Source: an uncultured Collinsella sp.
Lineage (GTDB): Bacteria > Actinomycetota > Coriobacteriia > Coriobacteriales > Coriobacteriaceae
Length of the DNA stretch: 16,020 bases
NCBI GenBank assembly: GCA_937937835.1
Contig: CALDBJ010000021.1
Span: forward strand, 1 to 16,020
Direction: 5' to 3'
Shown: positions 1-8,334 of the stretch, piece after piece
How positions within the stretch are numbered: the stretch's first letter is position 1
Layout of the letters: every line of letters starts with the position of its first letter
The notes under the pieces: generated by a model
Told to the model about the DNA's origin: nothing
Database searches by the model: none
The model's input: the letters and a program-made list of their open reading frames with translations, nothing else
Translations under genes and position numbers: made by a program

Positions 1-60
1 GCGGTGAAATAGGGACTGTTTTGCGGTTTGACCAGCAAAAACAGCCCTATTTCACCGCAA
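1..60. repeat. Long palindromic intergenic element, copy A
   Basis: The left arm (1-22, starting GCGGTGAAATAGGG) and right arm (38-58, ending CCCTATTTCACCGC) are complementary except for one bulged A. The pairing continues inward (TTTTGC 19-24 with GCAAAA 35-40), so nearly all 60 bases fold into one hairpin. The outer GCGGTGAAATAG reappears at the ends of the hairpin at 8783-8849. It may be a REP-like or mini-mobile element, or a terminator of a gene to the left. The window begins inside or at its edge, so its left limit is unknown. Confidence 0.75.
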
Positions 61-193
61 CTGCGTTAGGGATTTTTCTACAGGGGGAGGGTAGTCAAAA
101 AAGTCCCGTCCCAAATCGACTGCCCAGGGAGTCGCATTCGAGCTTGGTTGTCCTCTCAGCCACTCGGCATCCTTCGAGCAGTAATAGTGAAAA

Positions 194-282
194 ACTTGCT
201 TAAGTGTTAATCAAGTCAGACATAATCTTGCTCTCTAATTAATCAAGAATCGCTATAATTTTGATTAGCTAGAGAGCAAGAT
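194..282 (+). promoter_or_regulatory. ATPase promoter with three operator-like motifs
   Basis: A perfect -10 hexamer TATAAT lies at 254-259. The motif TTGCT-N6-(T/C)TAATCAA occurs three times: direct at 196-214 and 228-246 (32 bp apart) and inverted at 261-279. The last two form a 21-bp inverted repeat (225-245 and 262-282, 19 of 21 paired) with the -10 in its 16-bp centre. No well-spaced -35 is visible; TTGCTC at 228 would leave a 20-bp spacer. The layout suggests that a protein binding these motifs would cover the promoter; that is inference. GGAG at 284-287 is the likely ribosome binding site. Confidence 0.6.
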
Positions 283-291
283 TGGAGAATT

Positions 292-1644
292 ATGGCATTC
301 AACGACTTGGTCGCCCGGAAAATAAAGGACTTTGAACAGCAGGGGGTTCCGCGGGTCTTTGAGCGAGACCTTGATCTAGGAAATCCACAGGAGCCAAAGC
401 GCGACAACATCGTAAATGTGATTGTGGGGGCCCGCCGTTGTGGAAAGACGTATCGCCTGTATCAGGAGATGCGGCGGCTTCAGAGCCGGGGCGTCGAGCT
501 TGACCGGATGCTTTACTTCAATTTTGAGGATGAGCGCTTGCGCCCGTATGAGCCATCGCTGCTGGCGGACGTGCTCGACACGTTCTATGCGCTGTATCCT
601 GCTGCTCGAACCGAGGGCGCTTATATTTTCTTTGACGAGATCCAGGAAATTCCCGAATGGGGTGCGTTTCTGCGGCGTGTAGTCGATACGGAGAAAGCGA
701 CCGTCTATGTGACGGGATCTTCTTCTAAGATGCTGTCCTCAGAACTTAAGAGCGAGTTCAGGGGTCGTTCTCTTGTGCGAGAGCTTTTTCCATTGAGCTT
801 TTCGGAATACGTTCGATATAAGACGGGGAACGTTCCCGAGCCAGATGTGACCTTTTCCCCGAGCGATGCGGCGCTGCTTCGACATCATCTGATCGGATAT
901 CTTGAACGAGGGGGATTCATCGCGACACTTGGGCAGACGCCCGCAGACGCGATTCAGCTGCTACAGGAATATGCTTCGCGAACGGTCGCCATGGACGTCG
1001 TTGAACGCTACGACGTCAAGAACCCTCGCCTGGCATCGCTGTTCCTGACGCGGTGTATGGCATCTTCGGGACGAGAGCTGTCGGTGAACAAAGTGTATAA
1101 CGAGTTCAAGAGCAGGCAGATACCCGTCAGTCGTAATTCGCTCAGCGACTTACTTGAGTATTATGAGGACGCCTACCTGTTGTTTTCTGTGCCGGAGTTC
1201 ACGCGTTCACTGGCAAATAACATGCGGTCTGCGTCTAAGGTCTACGCTGTCGATCCTGCGATGTTTGGAGCATTCTCTCCCGCATCGGCATTGGACCAGG
1301 GCCAGAGGCTCGAGACCGCAGTGTTCAATGCGCTAAGAAGAAGGACTCCCGCGGTGAGGACCGGCTCGGTCTGCCGTCTGCTGATCAAAGAGAAGAGTAA
1401 AAGCCATGAGGTGGACTTTGTGGCTGGGGACGCGCTTCTCATGCGGGCTTATAGCCTGATTCAGGTGAGTGTGGATATGGCAAGTGAGAAAACGCGCGAG
1501 CGCGAAATTGCCGCGCTTGATGCCTCGATGGCCCAGTTCGATCTTGGCGAGTCGGCAATCGTTACCATGGATGAACAGACCGATATTCCATGCGAGCACG
1601 GTGTGGTACACGTTATGCCCGCATGGAAGTGGCTCCTTGCCTAA
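292..1644 (+). CDS. AAA ATPase with DUF4143-type C-terminus
   Basis: A 450-residue protein of the large bacterial and archaeal AAA_14/DUF4143 ATPase class, whose cellular role is mostly unknown. Visible motifs are a Walker A loop GARRCGKT (46-53), Walker B YIFFDE (111-116), a sensor-like VYVTGSSS (138-145) and an FRGR segment near 156-159. From about 195 onward the protein matches the DUF4143 layout: a helical middle, then a nuclease-like fold with EVDF (E373, D375). The usual final E-V-K of that fold is replaced by IQVS (390-393), a variant found in one subclass, so nuclease activity is doubtful. The ATG at 292 follows GGAG by 4 bases. The gene stands alone, with its own promoter wrapped in repeats. 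A truncated relative lies at 15513-15685. Membership of the class is clear; the function is not. Confidence 0.88.
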   Translation: MAFNDLVARKIKDFEQQGVPRVFERDLDLGNPQEPKRDNIVNVIVGARRCGKTYRLYQEMRRLQSRGVELDRMLYFNFEDERLRPYEPSLLADVLDTFYALYPAARTEGAYIFFDEIQEIPEWGAFLRRVVDTEKATVYVTGSSSKMLSSELKSEFRGRSLVRELFPLSFSEYVRYKTGNVPEPDVTFSPSDAALLRHHLIGYLERGGFIATLGQTPADAIQLLQEYASRTVAMDVVERYDVKNPRLASLFLTRCMASSGRELSVNKVYNEFKSRQIPVSRNSLSDLLEYYEDAYLLFSVPEFTRSLANNMRSASKVYAVDPAMFGAFSPASALDQGQRLETAVFNALRRRTPAVRTGSVCRLLIKEKSKSHEVDFVAGDALLMRAYSLIQVSVDMASEKTREREIAALDASMAQFDLGESAIVTMDEQTDIPCEHGVVHVMPAWKWLLA

Positions 1645-1717
1645 TCATCTATGGGCCTGTGGGGTCAGGACCTCCTGGCTCCTTCATCACGGTTGGGGAG
1701 CACCTTGCTGTGCCAGG

Positions 1718-3214
1718 CTAGTCCTGGGCTTTGATGCTCGGCAGGAGAATCTGGGCGAGGTAGTCGGTCTCGAGTTTGGTGGCGGCGTCTGCGTTGCCGT
1801 CTTTGCCAACCAGGTCGTTCTTGATCTGGCTATAGGTGTAGCGGTTGCCGGTCGTAAGCTCGACAAGCTCAATGGCCGTGTCCATGGGGTAGGTTGACAC
1901 GGGGTTCTGCGTCCGTCCGTTGATGGTCTGGGGCACCACGTACGGATAGACGGGGCCGCTGGCGTAGACGGTATAACCGTTGCCTAGATTGGCCGCGCCC
2001 AAAACCGTATCGCCTTCATCGGGCGTAAAGCTCTCGCCCTCGCGCACCGCAACGAGCGTCACGAGCGGCGTATTGGCGTCGTCGCCCAGATAGATGCATA
2101 GCGTGCTTCCGTTTTGCCAAGTTGCGACCTTGCCGTACCACTCGACGGGAATATCGAGCTGGTAGAGGTCGGTTGCCTTGTGGCGAGCGTCAGCATCACG
2201 GGACGCCTGTGCCTTTTGCGCGCTCACGGCATTGACGGCGGCGTCGCGCCGCGCGGTTGCTGCCTGCTGGAGCACTTTGGCAGCCGCAGCGGAGCTCGCA
2301 CCGCCCTCCTCGGCATACTTGGCGGCGGCATCGATCTGGTCGTCAGTCACCGTGTCGGCCGAAGGCACCTTGAGCTTAAAGGTGGCCTGGGCACTTAAAT
2401 CCTGTCCATCGCTCTTAACGGTGACCTGCGTCTTGGTGGTCGGGACGGTATAGATGGTGCCGTCGGCCGCGATGGGGGAGGCAGCGATGGAGAGCGTGTA
2501 ATCGCCGGGCAGCAGTTTGATGCCGCGGCCGTGCTCGTCAACGTAGAGTGTTTCGCTCACAGAAGAGCCGTCGGAGTCCTGGCCACTCACCTGCACGGGG
2601 ATCTTTGAGCCAGTGGAACAGTCGAGGCCCGCGGCCTGCACGCCAATCTGCACTGACATCATCGTGTGGGCATTGGCGGCGACAGTGGCAGCCTGCTCTT
2701 GCTGATATCCGTTCCAGGCAGCATAGCCTGCGCCGCCGGCGACGAGCGCGACGGCCACAACGCCGGCAACCATCAGGTTGCGGCGCTTGGGCGACATCTT
2801 GCGATGGCGAACCTCGGCCTCGCGTGCCGAGGGAACGGATGGTAGGGGAATATCGCCCATGGCGATGGTCTCGTCCACGGCTGGTGCGGAACCCAGGCCA
2901 GGAAGCTCGCGGGTCAGCGAATCCTCGGCCGGTAAGCTGTCGAGCAAGACGGTTTCCTCGCCCGTGTCGGATTCGGGCTGGTTGCCGGCCTCGCTTTCGG
3001 TGTCTTCGTGATCTGCCTCATCCTCGGCAGGCTCAACGTCGCCTGCATCCTGATCATCGGATTGCGCCTCGGTTTCCGGCTCATCCTGCACATCAACGCC
3101 CGAATCGTCAAACGCAATCTCATCGAGTGAAATCCGGTCTAAGCTCTCCAAGGCCTCAGCGCAAGCTTCTGCATCTTGGGCCGCATCCTCTTGGCCCATC
3201 GTCTCATCTTTCAT
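1718..3214 (-). CDS. Single-pass membrane protein, unknown function
   Basis: A 498-residue protein that I do not recognise. The first 140 residues are strongly acidic and low in complexity (many D and E), and likely disordered in the cytoplasm. A basic stretch (RHRKMSPKRRN, 136-146) precedes one membrane segment at about 147-168, giving an N-in, C-out topology. Outside, residues 185-280 look like a beta-sandwich domain and 285-345 an alanine-rich helix or coiled coil. The final 150 residues form a compact domain beginning near LDIPVEWYGKVATW. The shape suits an anchored surface or envelope protein, but nothing shows a catalytic site. The start is supported by GGGGG at 3219-3223, five bases before the ATG. 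The gene converges on the ATPase at 292-1644 with a 73-bp gap and no clear terminator. Confidence 0.8.
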   Translation of the reverse strand: MKDETMGQEDAAQDAEACAEALESLDRISLDEIAFDDSGVDVQDEPETEAQSDDQDAGDVEPAEDEADHEDTESEAGNQPESDTGEETVLLDSLPAEDSLTRELPGLGSAPAVDETIAMGDIPLPSVPSAREAEVRHRKMSPKRRNLMVAGVVAVALVAGGAGYAAWNGYQQEQAATVAANAHTMMSVQIGVQAAGLDCSTGSKIPVQVSGQDSDGSSVSETLYVDEHGRGIKLLPGDYTLSIAASPIAADGTIYTVPTTKTQVTVKSDGQDLSAQATFKLKVPSADTVTDDQIDAAAKYAEEGGASSAAAAKVLQQAATARRDAAVNAVSAQKAQASRDADARHKATDLYQLDIPVEWYGKVATWQNGSTLCIYLGDDANTPLVTLVAVREGESFTPDEGDTVLGAANLGNGYTVYASGPVYPYVVPQTINGRTQNPVSTYPMDTAIELVELTTGNRYTYSQIKNDLVGKDGNADAATKLETDYLAQILLPSIKAQD

Positions 3215-3336
3215 ATATCCCCCAAGCTCAATATCGGGACAACACTGTACCCAAAAATGGAGCCATATAAAGCGCGTGCGAAATATAAGATCCGATTTAA
3301 CTCGAGCGCATCGTTCGGCCGCATCCTCGCGGCGGC

Positions 3337-3376
3337 AAAAGGCCCCCGGAACGCGAACGAATCACATTCCGGGGGC
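3337..3376 (-). terminator. Rho-independent terminator of the minus-strand redox operon
   Basis: Arms 3342-3351 (GCCCCCGGAA) and 3367-3376 (TTCCGGGGGC) pair perfectly around a 15-base loop. Read on the minus strand, the stem is followed by C then TTTT (3340-3337). It lies 72 bases after the stop of the membrane protein ending at 3448. Confidence 0.75.
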
Positions 3377-3447
3377 TCTACAATGCGTTGAGTTGCGCGG
3401 AGCCGGCTATGCTGCTTCGTGCTCAAGCGATGTCTGCGCCAGGCGCG

Positions 3448-4455
3448 TTACTCGGCGTGTGCGTAATCCACCTTGGCGCGGCGAGCGGTAGCCTTCTCCC
3501 AATCGCTGGTGCCCTCAAAGACATCCTGCTTGTAGGGATTGCGGCCGAGCTTCTTGGCACGGTAGGCGATGTAGATGATCGCGGCGACGTTGGCGACCAG
3601 TGCGGCGATCGAGACCGCGGTGGCGGCGCCGGGGTCGAGCGTGGAGTGGGTCACAAAGATGGACTCCTCCTGGAAGTACGGGAACACCTGGGCAAACATG
3701 CACCAAATAGCAAGCGTAAAGGCGCGGTTCTGGATCCAGCCGCCCTTGTTCCAGATAAAGGCGGCGACGGTGGGCGCCAGCAGCAGCGCAAAGCCGCAGA
3801 ACCAGGAGTGGGTGGGCAGGCAGTTGTAGGTGTAGCAGAAGTTCCAGATATCGTAGGCGATGATGTAGACCCAGGTCATATCGGGCCACAGCATGTCGGT
3901 CTGATCCTCGGAGGCGTAGACGCTCCACCAACCGGTCATGCAGAAGATGTTGATGATACCGGCGATGCCGTTGAACACGTTGTTCCAGCCGGCCAGCTGC
4001 GTAGCACCTTCGGAGGTGACCCAGGTGGACTGGCCCAGGACAAAGAAGTGGTAGGCGCTCTCGAAGTCGGACACGACGGCAATCATGATGTTGATGGCGA
4101 CGATCACAAACGGCCACGCACGGAACCAATGCGCCTTGCCGATCTTTCCCCACTGGTACTTAATGGCAATGAAGCCCCAGCAACCGGCCAGCGCCGCGTA
4201 TACCTTGGCGTAGTGGAACCAGCTGTTCTGGTACACATGGGTGGGGTTGGTGAGTGCCCACTCGGCACCCTGCGAAACGCCGATGGCGATGGCGACGCAG
4301 TAGATGGTCATGGCCAGCGGAGCCACGCCAAAGATGATTGCCGCGCCCAGCTTGGTGCGGCGGCCGACCTCGTTGAGCACGATCAGGCCAATAAAGACCA
4401 TGGCCCAGCCGGCCCAGTGGATAAGGGTATCGCTACCCCAAACATCGAACAGCAT
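3448..4455 (-). CDS. Polytopic membrane protein, DUF5692-like
   Basis: A 335-residue protein, very hydrophobic and rich in tryptophan and tyrosine, with about nine to ten predicted membrane segments spread from residue 13 to about 315 and a short charged cytoplasmic tail. I recall this composition and length from the DUF5692 family of Coriobacteriia; this is recognition from memory, not a search. No transport or cofactor motif is obvious, although several W/H/Y/C residues sit inside or beside membrane segments. The start is supported by GGAG six bases before the ATG. The gene follows the TetR gene on the same strand by 63 bases. That gap holds a 7-bp hairpin (4474-4480 with 4495-4501) but no clear terminator, so the two are probably one operon. 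The divergent oxidoreductase is a plausible cytoplasmic partner for an electron or substrate transfer step; this is inference. Confidence 0.75.
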   Translation of the reverse strand: MLFDVWGSDTLIHWAGWAMVFIGLIVLNEVGRRTKLGAAIIFGVAPLAMTIYCVAIAIGVSQGAEWALTNPTHVYQNSWFHYAKVYAALAGCWGFIAIKYQWGKIGKAHWFRAWPFVIVAINIMIAVVSDFESAYHFFVLGQSTWVTSEGATQLAGWNNVFNGIAGIINIFCMTGWWSVYASEDQTDMLWPDMTWVYIIAYDIWNFCYTYNCLPTHSWFCGFALLLAPTVAAFIWNKGGWIQNRAFTLAIWCMFAQVFPYFQEESIFVTHSTLDPGAATAVSIAALVANVAAIIYIAYRAKKLGRNPYKQDVFEGTSDWEKATARRAKVDYAHAE

Positions 4456-4518
4456 GCTGCTCTCCTTTCACGCGCCCGCGGCCCCTTTTCTGATCGCGGG
4501 CAGTTTGGCCAAATGTCG

Positions 4519-5181
4519 TCAGTTCTGGGGCTTGCGCTCCGGATACTTGGCGGTATAGCCCTCGATGTGGAGCGTCGAGGCGATGATTTCCTTGACCGTT
4601 TCGTCGGGCACATCGGGGTGCGTGCGGATATACATCAAAAGACCCATGATGAGGGTGTAGAACGTCTCGTAGACATGGTCGATGCGTAGCTCATGATGGG
4701 CGACAAAATCCACTACGGTGGTGTCGCAGATATACTGCGCCACGCGCTGGACCACGTTGTGCAAAAAGCCGCCGTAGAGCGCGCCGCTGCTCGAGGTAAG
4801 CGTGCTCGGCAGCTCGTGGCCGCTGGCGACCAGGCGCTTAAAGAGCGGGGCGACGGTGTCGAGCGCGCCCTCGATATCACCGACGGTGCGGTCGGCGTTC
4901 CACCGCTCGAGTTCGGAGATAAAGCCGTCGATCGCCTCGTCCATAACAGCGGTGACGGCGGCGTCCATGTCGGCGAAGTAATGGTAGAACAATGAACGCG
5001 TGCAGCCGGCTCGCTTGGTCACGGCCGATACCGATAGGTGGGACACGCCCAGCTCGGAGCTTACGGTGCGCACGGCATCGAGGATCTCGCGACGGCGTTC
5101 GTCGCCCGTCAGGCGCTTTGCCGCGCTATCGGATGCGGGGACGGCATCGACCACAGAGGTACCTGCTGTGTTGTTGCCCAT
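4519..5181 (-). CDS. TetR/AcrR-family transcriptional regulator
   Basis: A 220-residue protein with a typical TetR N-terminus. The first ~25 residues are a flexible extension, then RREILDAVRTVSSELG forms helix 1 and the helix-turn-helix runs from about 47 to 69, ending in the family signature SLFYHYF (63-69). The remaining ~150 residues form a helical, variable ligand-binding and dimer domain whose ligand cannot be inferred. AAAGGCGG, about six bases upstream, supports the ATG at 5181. It is the first gene of a minus-strand unit with the DUF5692-like gene and faces the oxidoreductase gene at 5370. Two perfect palindromes in the gap (5240-5254, 5263-5277) have the right size and place to be its operators. 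It is probably a local repressor of both directions, released by a small molecule. Confidence 0.9.
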   Translation of the reverse strand: MGNNTAGTSVVDAVPASDSAAKRLTGDERRREILDAVRTVSSELGVSHLSVSAVTKRAGCTRSLFYHYFADMDAAVTAVMDEAIDGFISELERWNADRTVGDIEGALDTVAPLFKRLVASGHELPSTLTSSSGALYGGFLHNVVQRVAQYICDTTVVDFVAHHELRIDHVYETFYTLIMGLLMYIRTHPDVPDETVKEIIASTLHIEGYTAKYPERKPQN

Positions 5182-5239
5182 GTTTTGCCGCCTTTCATCC
5201 TCTTTTGCCTGACCGTTCGCCTAACAGTCTTGAATATTG

Positions 5240-5277
5240 TTGACGGTTCGTCAATACTATTTTTGACACAATGTCAA
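5240..5277. promoter_or_regulatory. Two 15-bp palindromes, likely TetR operators
   Basis: TTGACGGTTCGTCAA (5240-5254) and TTGACACAATGTCAA (5263-5277) are each perfect TTGAC-N-N3-N-GTCAA palindromes, with centres 23 bp apart. They lie between the TetR start (5181) and the oxidoreductase start (5370). The second contains TTGACA on both strands and so could overlap -35 elements, but I see no convincing -10 at 17 bp on either strand and do not assign exact promoters. Confidence 0.75.
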
Positions 5278-5369
5278 CAATGGCGGGTGAACGGCATGGG
5301 GCATGCCCGGCCTGCAAAAAAAGAGGGGCGCTGCGGCCTCGTCGGGCTGTGGCAAGAGAAGGGACAACC

Positions 5370-8147
5370 ATGATTCTCAACGGACCGGGGATTAGCTACA
5401 CCGAGCCCGACATCGGTTCGGAGTTCGTGCCGCCGCTGCCGGAGCATCCGCGCGAGGCCATCGTCAAGCTGTGCGAGCACTGCACCAACCGTCTGCTGCA
5501 TCGCGATGAGCTGCTGGGCTACGAGTACTGGTCGTTTGCCGAGGCCGCGACTGACGAGCAGGCCGAAGTGCTCTGCAAGATGAAGATGCGCCGTCCCTAT
5601 ACGCTGCCCGAGATGGTCAAGCTCACCGGCATGACCGAAGCCGATATCGAGAAGATGCTCGACGATATGAGCTACACGGGCCTGCTCGAGTACAACTGGG
5701 AGAATCCCGAGCGCGCCAAGCAGTGGGTGCTGCCCATGCTGGTGCCGGGTTCCGCCGAGTTCCTCAACATGCGCGTGAGCCAGCTCGACGAGCACCCGGT
5801 CTATGCCAAGTTCTTTGAGCAGGCGTCCAAGGGGCCGCTGTCCAAGGCTACGCCGATGGTGCCGCCCGGTGGCGCCGGCATCGGCATGCACGTCATTCCG
5901 GTCGAGAAGGCCATCGACGCCGCGAGCACCTCGGTGCCGATCGAGCATATCGAGCACTGGCTCGACAAATACGATGGCAAATATGCCGCCAGCACCTGCA
6001 GCTGCCGCGCGAGCCGTCGCGTGATGGGTGAGGGCTGCGCCGACGACCCCGCCGACTGGTGCATTGCCGTGGGCGATATGGCCGACTATGTGGTTGAGAC
6101 CGACCGCGGCCATTACGTGACGCGCGACGAGGTCTACGACATCCTGCGCCAGGCCGAGGACAACGGCTTTGTGCACCAGATCACCAATATCGACGGCGAG
6201 AACAAGATCTTCGCTATCTGCAACTGCAACGTCAACGTGTGTTATGCCCTGCGCACCTCTCAGCTGTTCAACACGCCCAACCTGTCGCGCTCGGCCTATG
6301 TCGCCAAGGTCGAGAAGGACAAGTGCGTTGCCTGCGGTCGCTGCGTTGAGGTGTGCCCGGCCGGCGCCGCCAAGCTCGGCCAGAAGCTCTGCAGCAAAAA
6401 GGCCGGCAGACACGTGCCCGAGTATCCGCGCCAGGAGCTGCCCGACGCCACCAAATGGGATCACACCAAGTGGTCGCCCAACTACCGCAACGACAACCGT
6501 ATCGAGACGCATGAGTCCGGCACCGCTCCCTGCAAGACGGCCTGCCCCGCGCACGTTGCCGTTCAGGGCTATTTGAAGCTCGCGGCTCAGGGTCGCTATG
6601 ACGAGGCGTTGGCGCTCATTAAGCGCGAGAACCCGCTGCCCGCTATCTGCGGCCGTGTGTGCAATCGCCGCTGCGAGGATGCCTGCACCCGCGGTCGCGT
6701 GGACGCCGCCGTGGCTATCGACGAGGTCAAGAAGTTTATCGCCCAGCGCGATCTGGATGCCGCGACCCGCTATGTCCCACCTGTGGTGACCCCGACGCGT
6801 GCCGGCGGCTTCAATCAGAAGATTGCCATCATCGGTGCCGGTCCGGCCGGCCTGTCCTGCGCTTTTTATCTGGCCGAGAAGGGCTACAAGCCCGTCGTGT
6901 TCGAGAAAAACGAGCGCCCGGGCGGCATGCTCACCTACGGCATTCCCAGCTTTAAGCTGCAGAAGGACGTCATTGAGGCCGAGGTCGAGGTCATTCGCCT
7001 GATGGGTGCCGAGTTCCGCTATGGCGTGGAAGTCGGTCGAGACGTGACGCTCGACGAGCTGCGCGCGCAGGGCTTCAAGGCCTTCTACGTTGCCATTGGC
7101 TGCCAGGGCGGCCGCCTTGCCGGCATTCCGGGTGAGGATGCCGAGGACGTGACCGTGGCCGTCGACTTCCTTCGCGAGGTTAACAGCGGCAAGATCGATT
7201 CCCTGTCCGGCCGCACCATTGTGGTGGGCGGCGGCAACGTGGCCATCGACGTTGCCCGCAACGCCTGCCGTCTGGGTTCCGAGCACGTTGAGATGTTCTG
7301 CCTGGAGAGCGAGGCGCAGATGCCCGCCAGCGAGGAGGAGCGTCGCGAGGCCGTTGAGGACGGCGCCCACATCAGCTGCGGCTGGGGCCCCAAGGAGATT
7401 CACCTGGACGAGGCCGGTCGTGTGTGCGGTATCACCTTCAAGCGCTGCACGCGTGTCTTTGACGACGAGGGCCGTTTTGCGCCCGAGTACGACGAGAACG
7501 ATCTGTGCCGTGTCGATGCCGACCGTGTCGTCATGTCGATTGGCCAGTCCATTGTGTGGGGCGACCTGCTGGCTGGCTCCAAGGTGGAGCTCGGCCGCGG
7601 CCAGGGCGCCCTTGCCGATCCCCAGACCTATCAGACCGCCGAGCCCGACATCTTTGTGGGCGGCGACGTCTATACCGGTCCGAGCTTTGCCATCGATACC
7701 ATCGCCGCCGGTCACGAGGCCGCCGTGTCCATCCATCGCTTTGTGCAGCCGGGCTCTACGCTCACCATCGGCCGCAACCAGCGCCGCTACACCGCGCTCG
7801 ACCGCGACGACGTTGTGCTCGAGAGTTACGACAACGCGAGCCGCGAGGTTGCGCATGTGGACCGCGAGCGCGAGAAGGCCGCGCCGTTTAGCGAGTACGT
7901 CGAGACCTTTACCGAGGAACAGGTGCGCGCCGAGACCGCTCGCTGCCTGGGCTGCGGCGCCTCGATCGTCGACCCCAACAAGTGCATCGGCTGCGGCCTG
8001 TGCACCACCAAGTGCGCGTTCGACGCCATCCATCTGGATCGCGATCGCCCCGAGTGTTCCACGATGGTCAAATACGAGCAAAAGCTCCCAAGCCTCGGCA
8101 AGTACGCATTGAAACGTGCAATTAAGATCAAATTTGGGAAGAAGTAA
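5370..8147 (+). CDS. Multi-domain Fe-S/FAD NAD(P) oxidoreductase (GltD/NfnB-like fusion)
   Basis: A 925-residue cytoplasmic protein built of four parts. Residues 1-315 hold a winged-helix-like segment (PYTLPEMVKLTGM) and cysteine clusters CSCR (210-213) and CNCNVNVC, a layout I know from iron-sulfur proteins of anaerobes. Residues 319-329 form a ferredoxin motif (C319, C322, C325, C329). Residues 388-475 are the Fe-S domain of the glutamate synthase small subunit type (C388, C392, C427, C431, C435, C439). Then come an FAD-binding loop GAGPAG (489-494) and an NAD(P)-binding loop GGGN (620-623). The C-terminus adds C859/C862 and C872, C875, C878, C882. It probably moves electrons between NAD(P)H and an unknown partner through flavin and several clusters. 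The ATG at 5370 follows GAAGGGA; an in-frame ATG at 5271 lies inside the second palindrome and is rejected. Substrate unknown. It is divergent from the TetR and DUF5692-like genes. Confidence 0.85.
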   Translation: MILNGPGISYTEPDIGSEFVPPLPEHPREAIVKLCEHCTNRLLHRDELLGYEYWSFAEAATDEQAEVLCKMKMRRPYTLPEMVKLTGMTEADIEKMLDDMSYTGLLEYNWENPERAKQWVLPMLVPGSAEFLNMRVSQLDEHPVYAKFFEQASKGPLSKATPMVPPGGAGIGMHVIPVEKAIDAASTSVPIEHIEHWLDKYDGKYAASTCSCRASRRVMGEGCADDPADWCIAVGDMADYVVETDRGHYVTRDEVYDILRQAEDNGFVHQITNIDGENKIFAICNCNVNVCYALRTSQLFNTPNLSRSAYVAKVEKDKCVACGRCVEVCPAGAAKLGQKLCSKKAGRHVPEYPRQELPDATKWDHTKWSPNYRNDNRIETHESGTAPCKTACPAHVAVQGYLKLAAQGRYDEALALIKRENPLPAICGRVCNRRCEDACTRGRVDAAVAIDEVKKFIAQRDLDAATRYVPPVVTPTRAGGFNQKIAIIGAGPAGLSCAFYLAEKGYKPVVFEKNERPGGMLTYGIPSFKLQKDVIEAEVEVIRLMGAEFRYGVEVGRDVTLDELRAQGFKAFYVAIGCQGGRLAGIPGEDAEDVTVAVDFLREVNSGKIDSLSGRTIVVGGGNVAIDVARNACRLGSEHVEMFCLESEAQMPASEEERREAVEDGAHISCGWGPKEIHLDEAGRVCGITFKRCTRVFDDEGRFAPEYDENDLCRVDADRVVMSIGQSIVWGDLLAGSKVELGRGQGALADPQTYQTAEPDIFVGGDVYTGPSFAIDTIAAGHEAAVSIHRFVQPGSTLTIGRNQRRYTALDRDDVVLESYDNASREVAHVDREREKAAPFSEYVETFTEEQVRAETARCLGCGASIVDPNKCIGCGLCTTKCAFDAIHLDRDRPECSTMVKYEQKLPSLGKYALKRAIKIKFGKK

Positions 8148-8178
8148 GAGACCTAACAAGTAAGTGAACGGCGCAGAG

Positions 8179-8334
8179 GGCGGTTGGACAGCGAGCGGGT
8201 CCCAGGCGTGGCGAGGTGCCTTGAAAGAGGAGGGCATAGGGCTTTTGCCCATGCCCGACGATTGAAAGGCGGATCGCCCGTCTGGGGCTCGCGCAGCGTC
8301 AAGCCGACCGCCGTTCGGTAGAACGGCGGAAGGA
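8179..8334 (+). promoter_or_regulatory. Structured hypA leader, riboswitch-like
   Basis: The 192-base gap before hypA can fold into one long interrupted stem: 8179-8187 with 8304-8312 (9 pairs, one G-U), 8191-8196 with 8287-8292, 8201-8208 with 8279-8286 (one G-U), 8210-8213 with 8275-8278, 8218-8222 with 8266-8270, and an apical hairpin 8232-8256 with one bulge. A 9-by-9 internal loop (8223-8231, 8257-8265) separates the last two. The 3' strand of the basal helix (8304-8312) overlaps a separate perfect hairpin, 8308-8316 with 8321-8329, ending two bases before the SD AGGA (8331-8334). The two folds exclude each other, which is the design of a ligand-controlled leader. Segments GAAAGGCGG and AAGCCGACCGCC remind me of molybdenum cofactor riboswitches, but I cannot confirm that. 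Confidence 0.5.

Noticed and set aside
3388..4689. A 433-codon open frame on the plus strand
   Set aside because: It is the shadow of the DUF5692-like and TetR genes, without RBS or recognisable domain.
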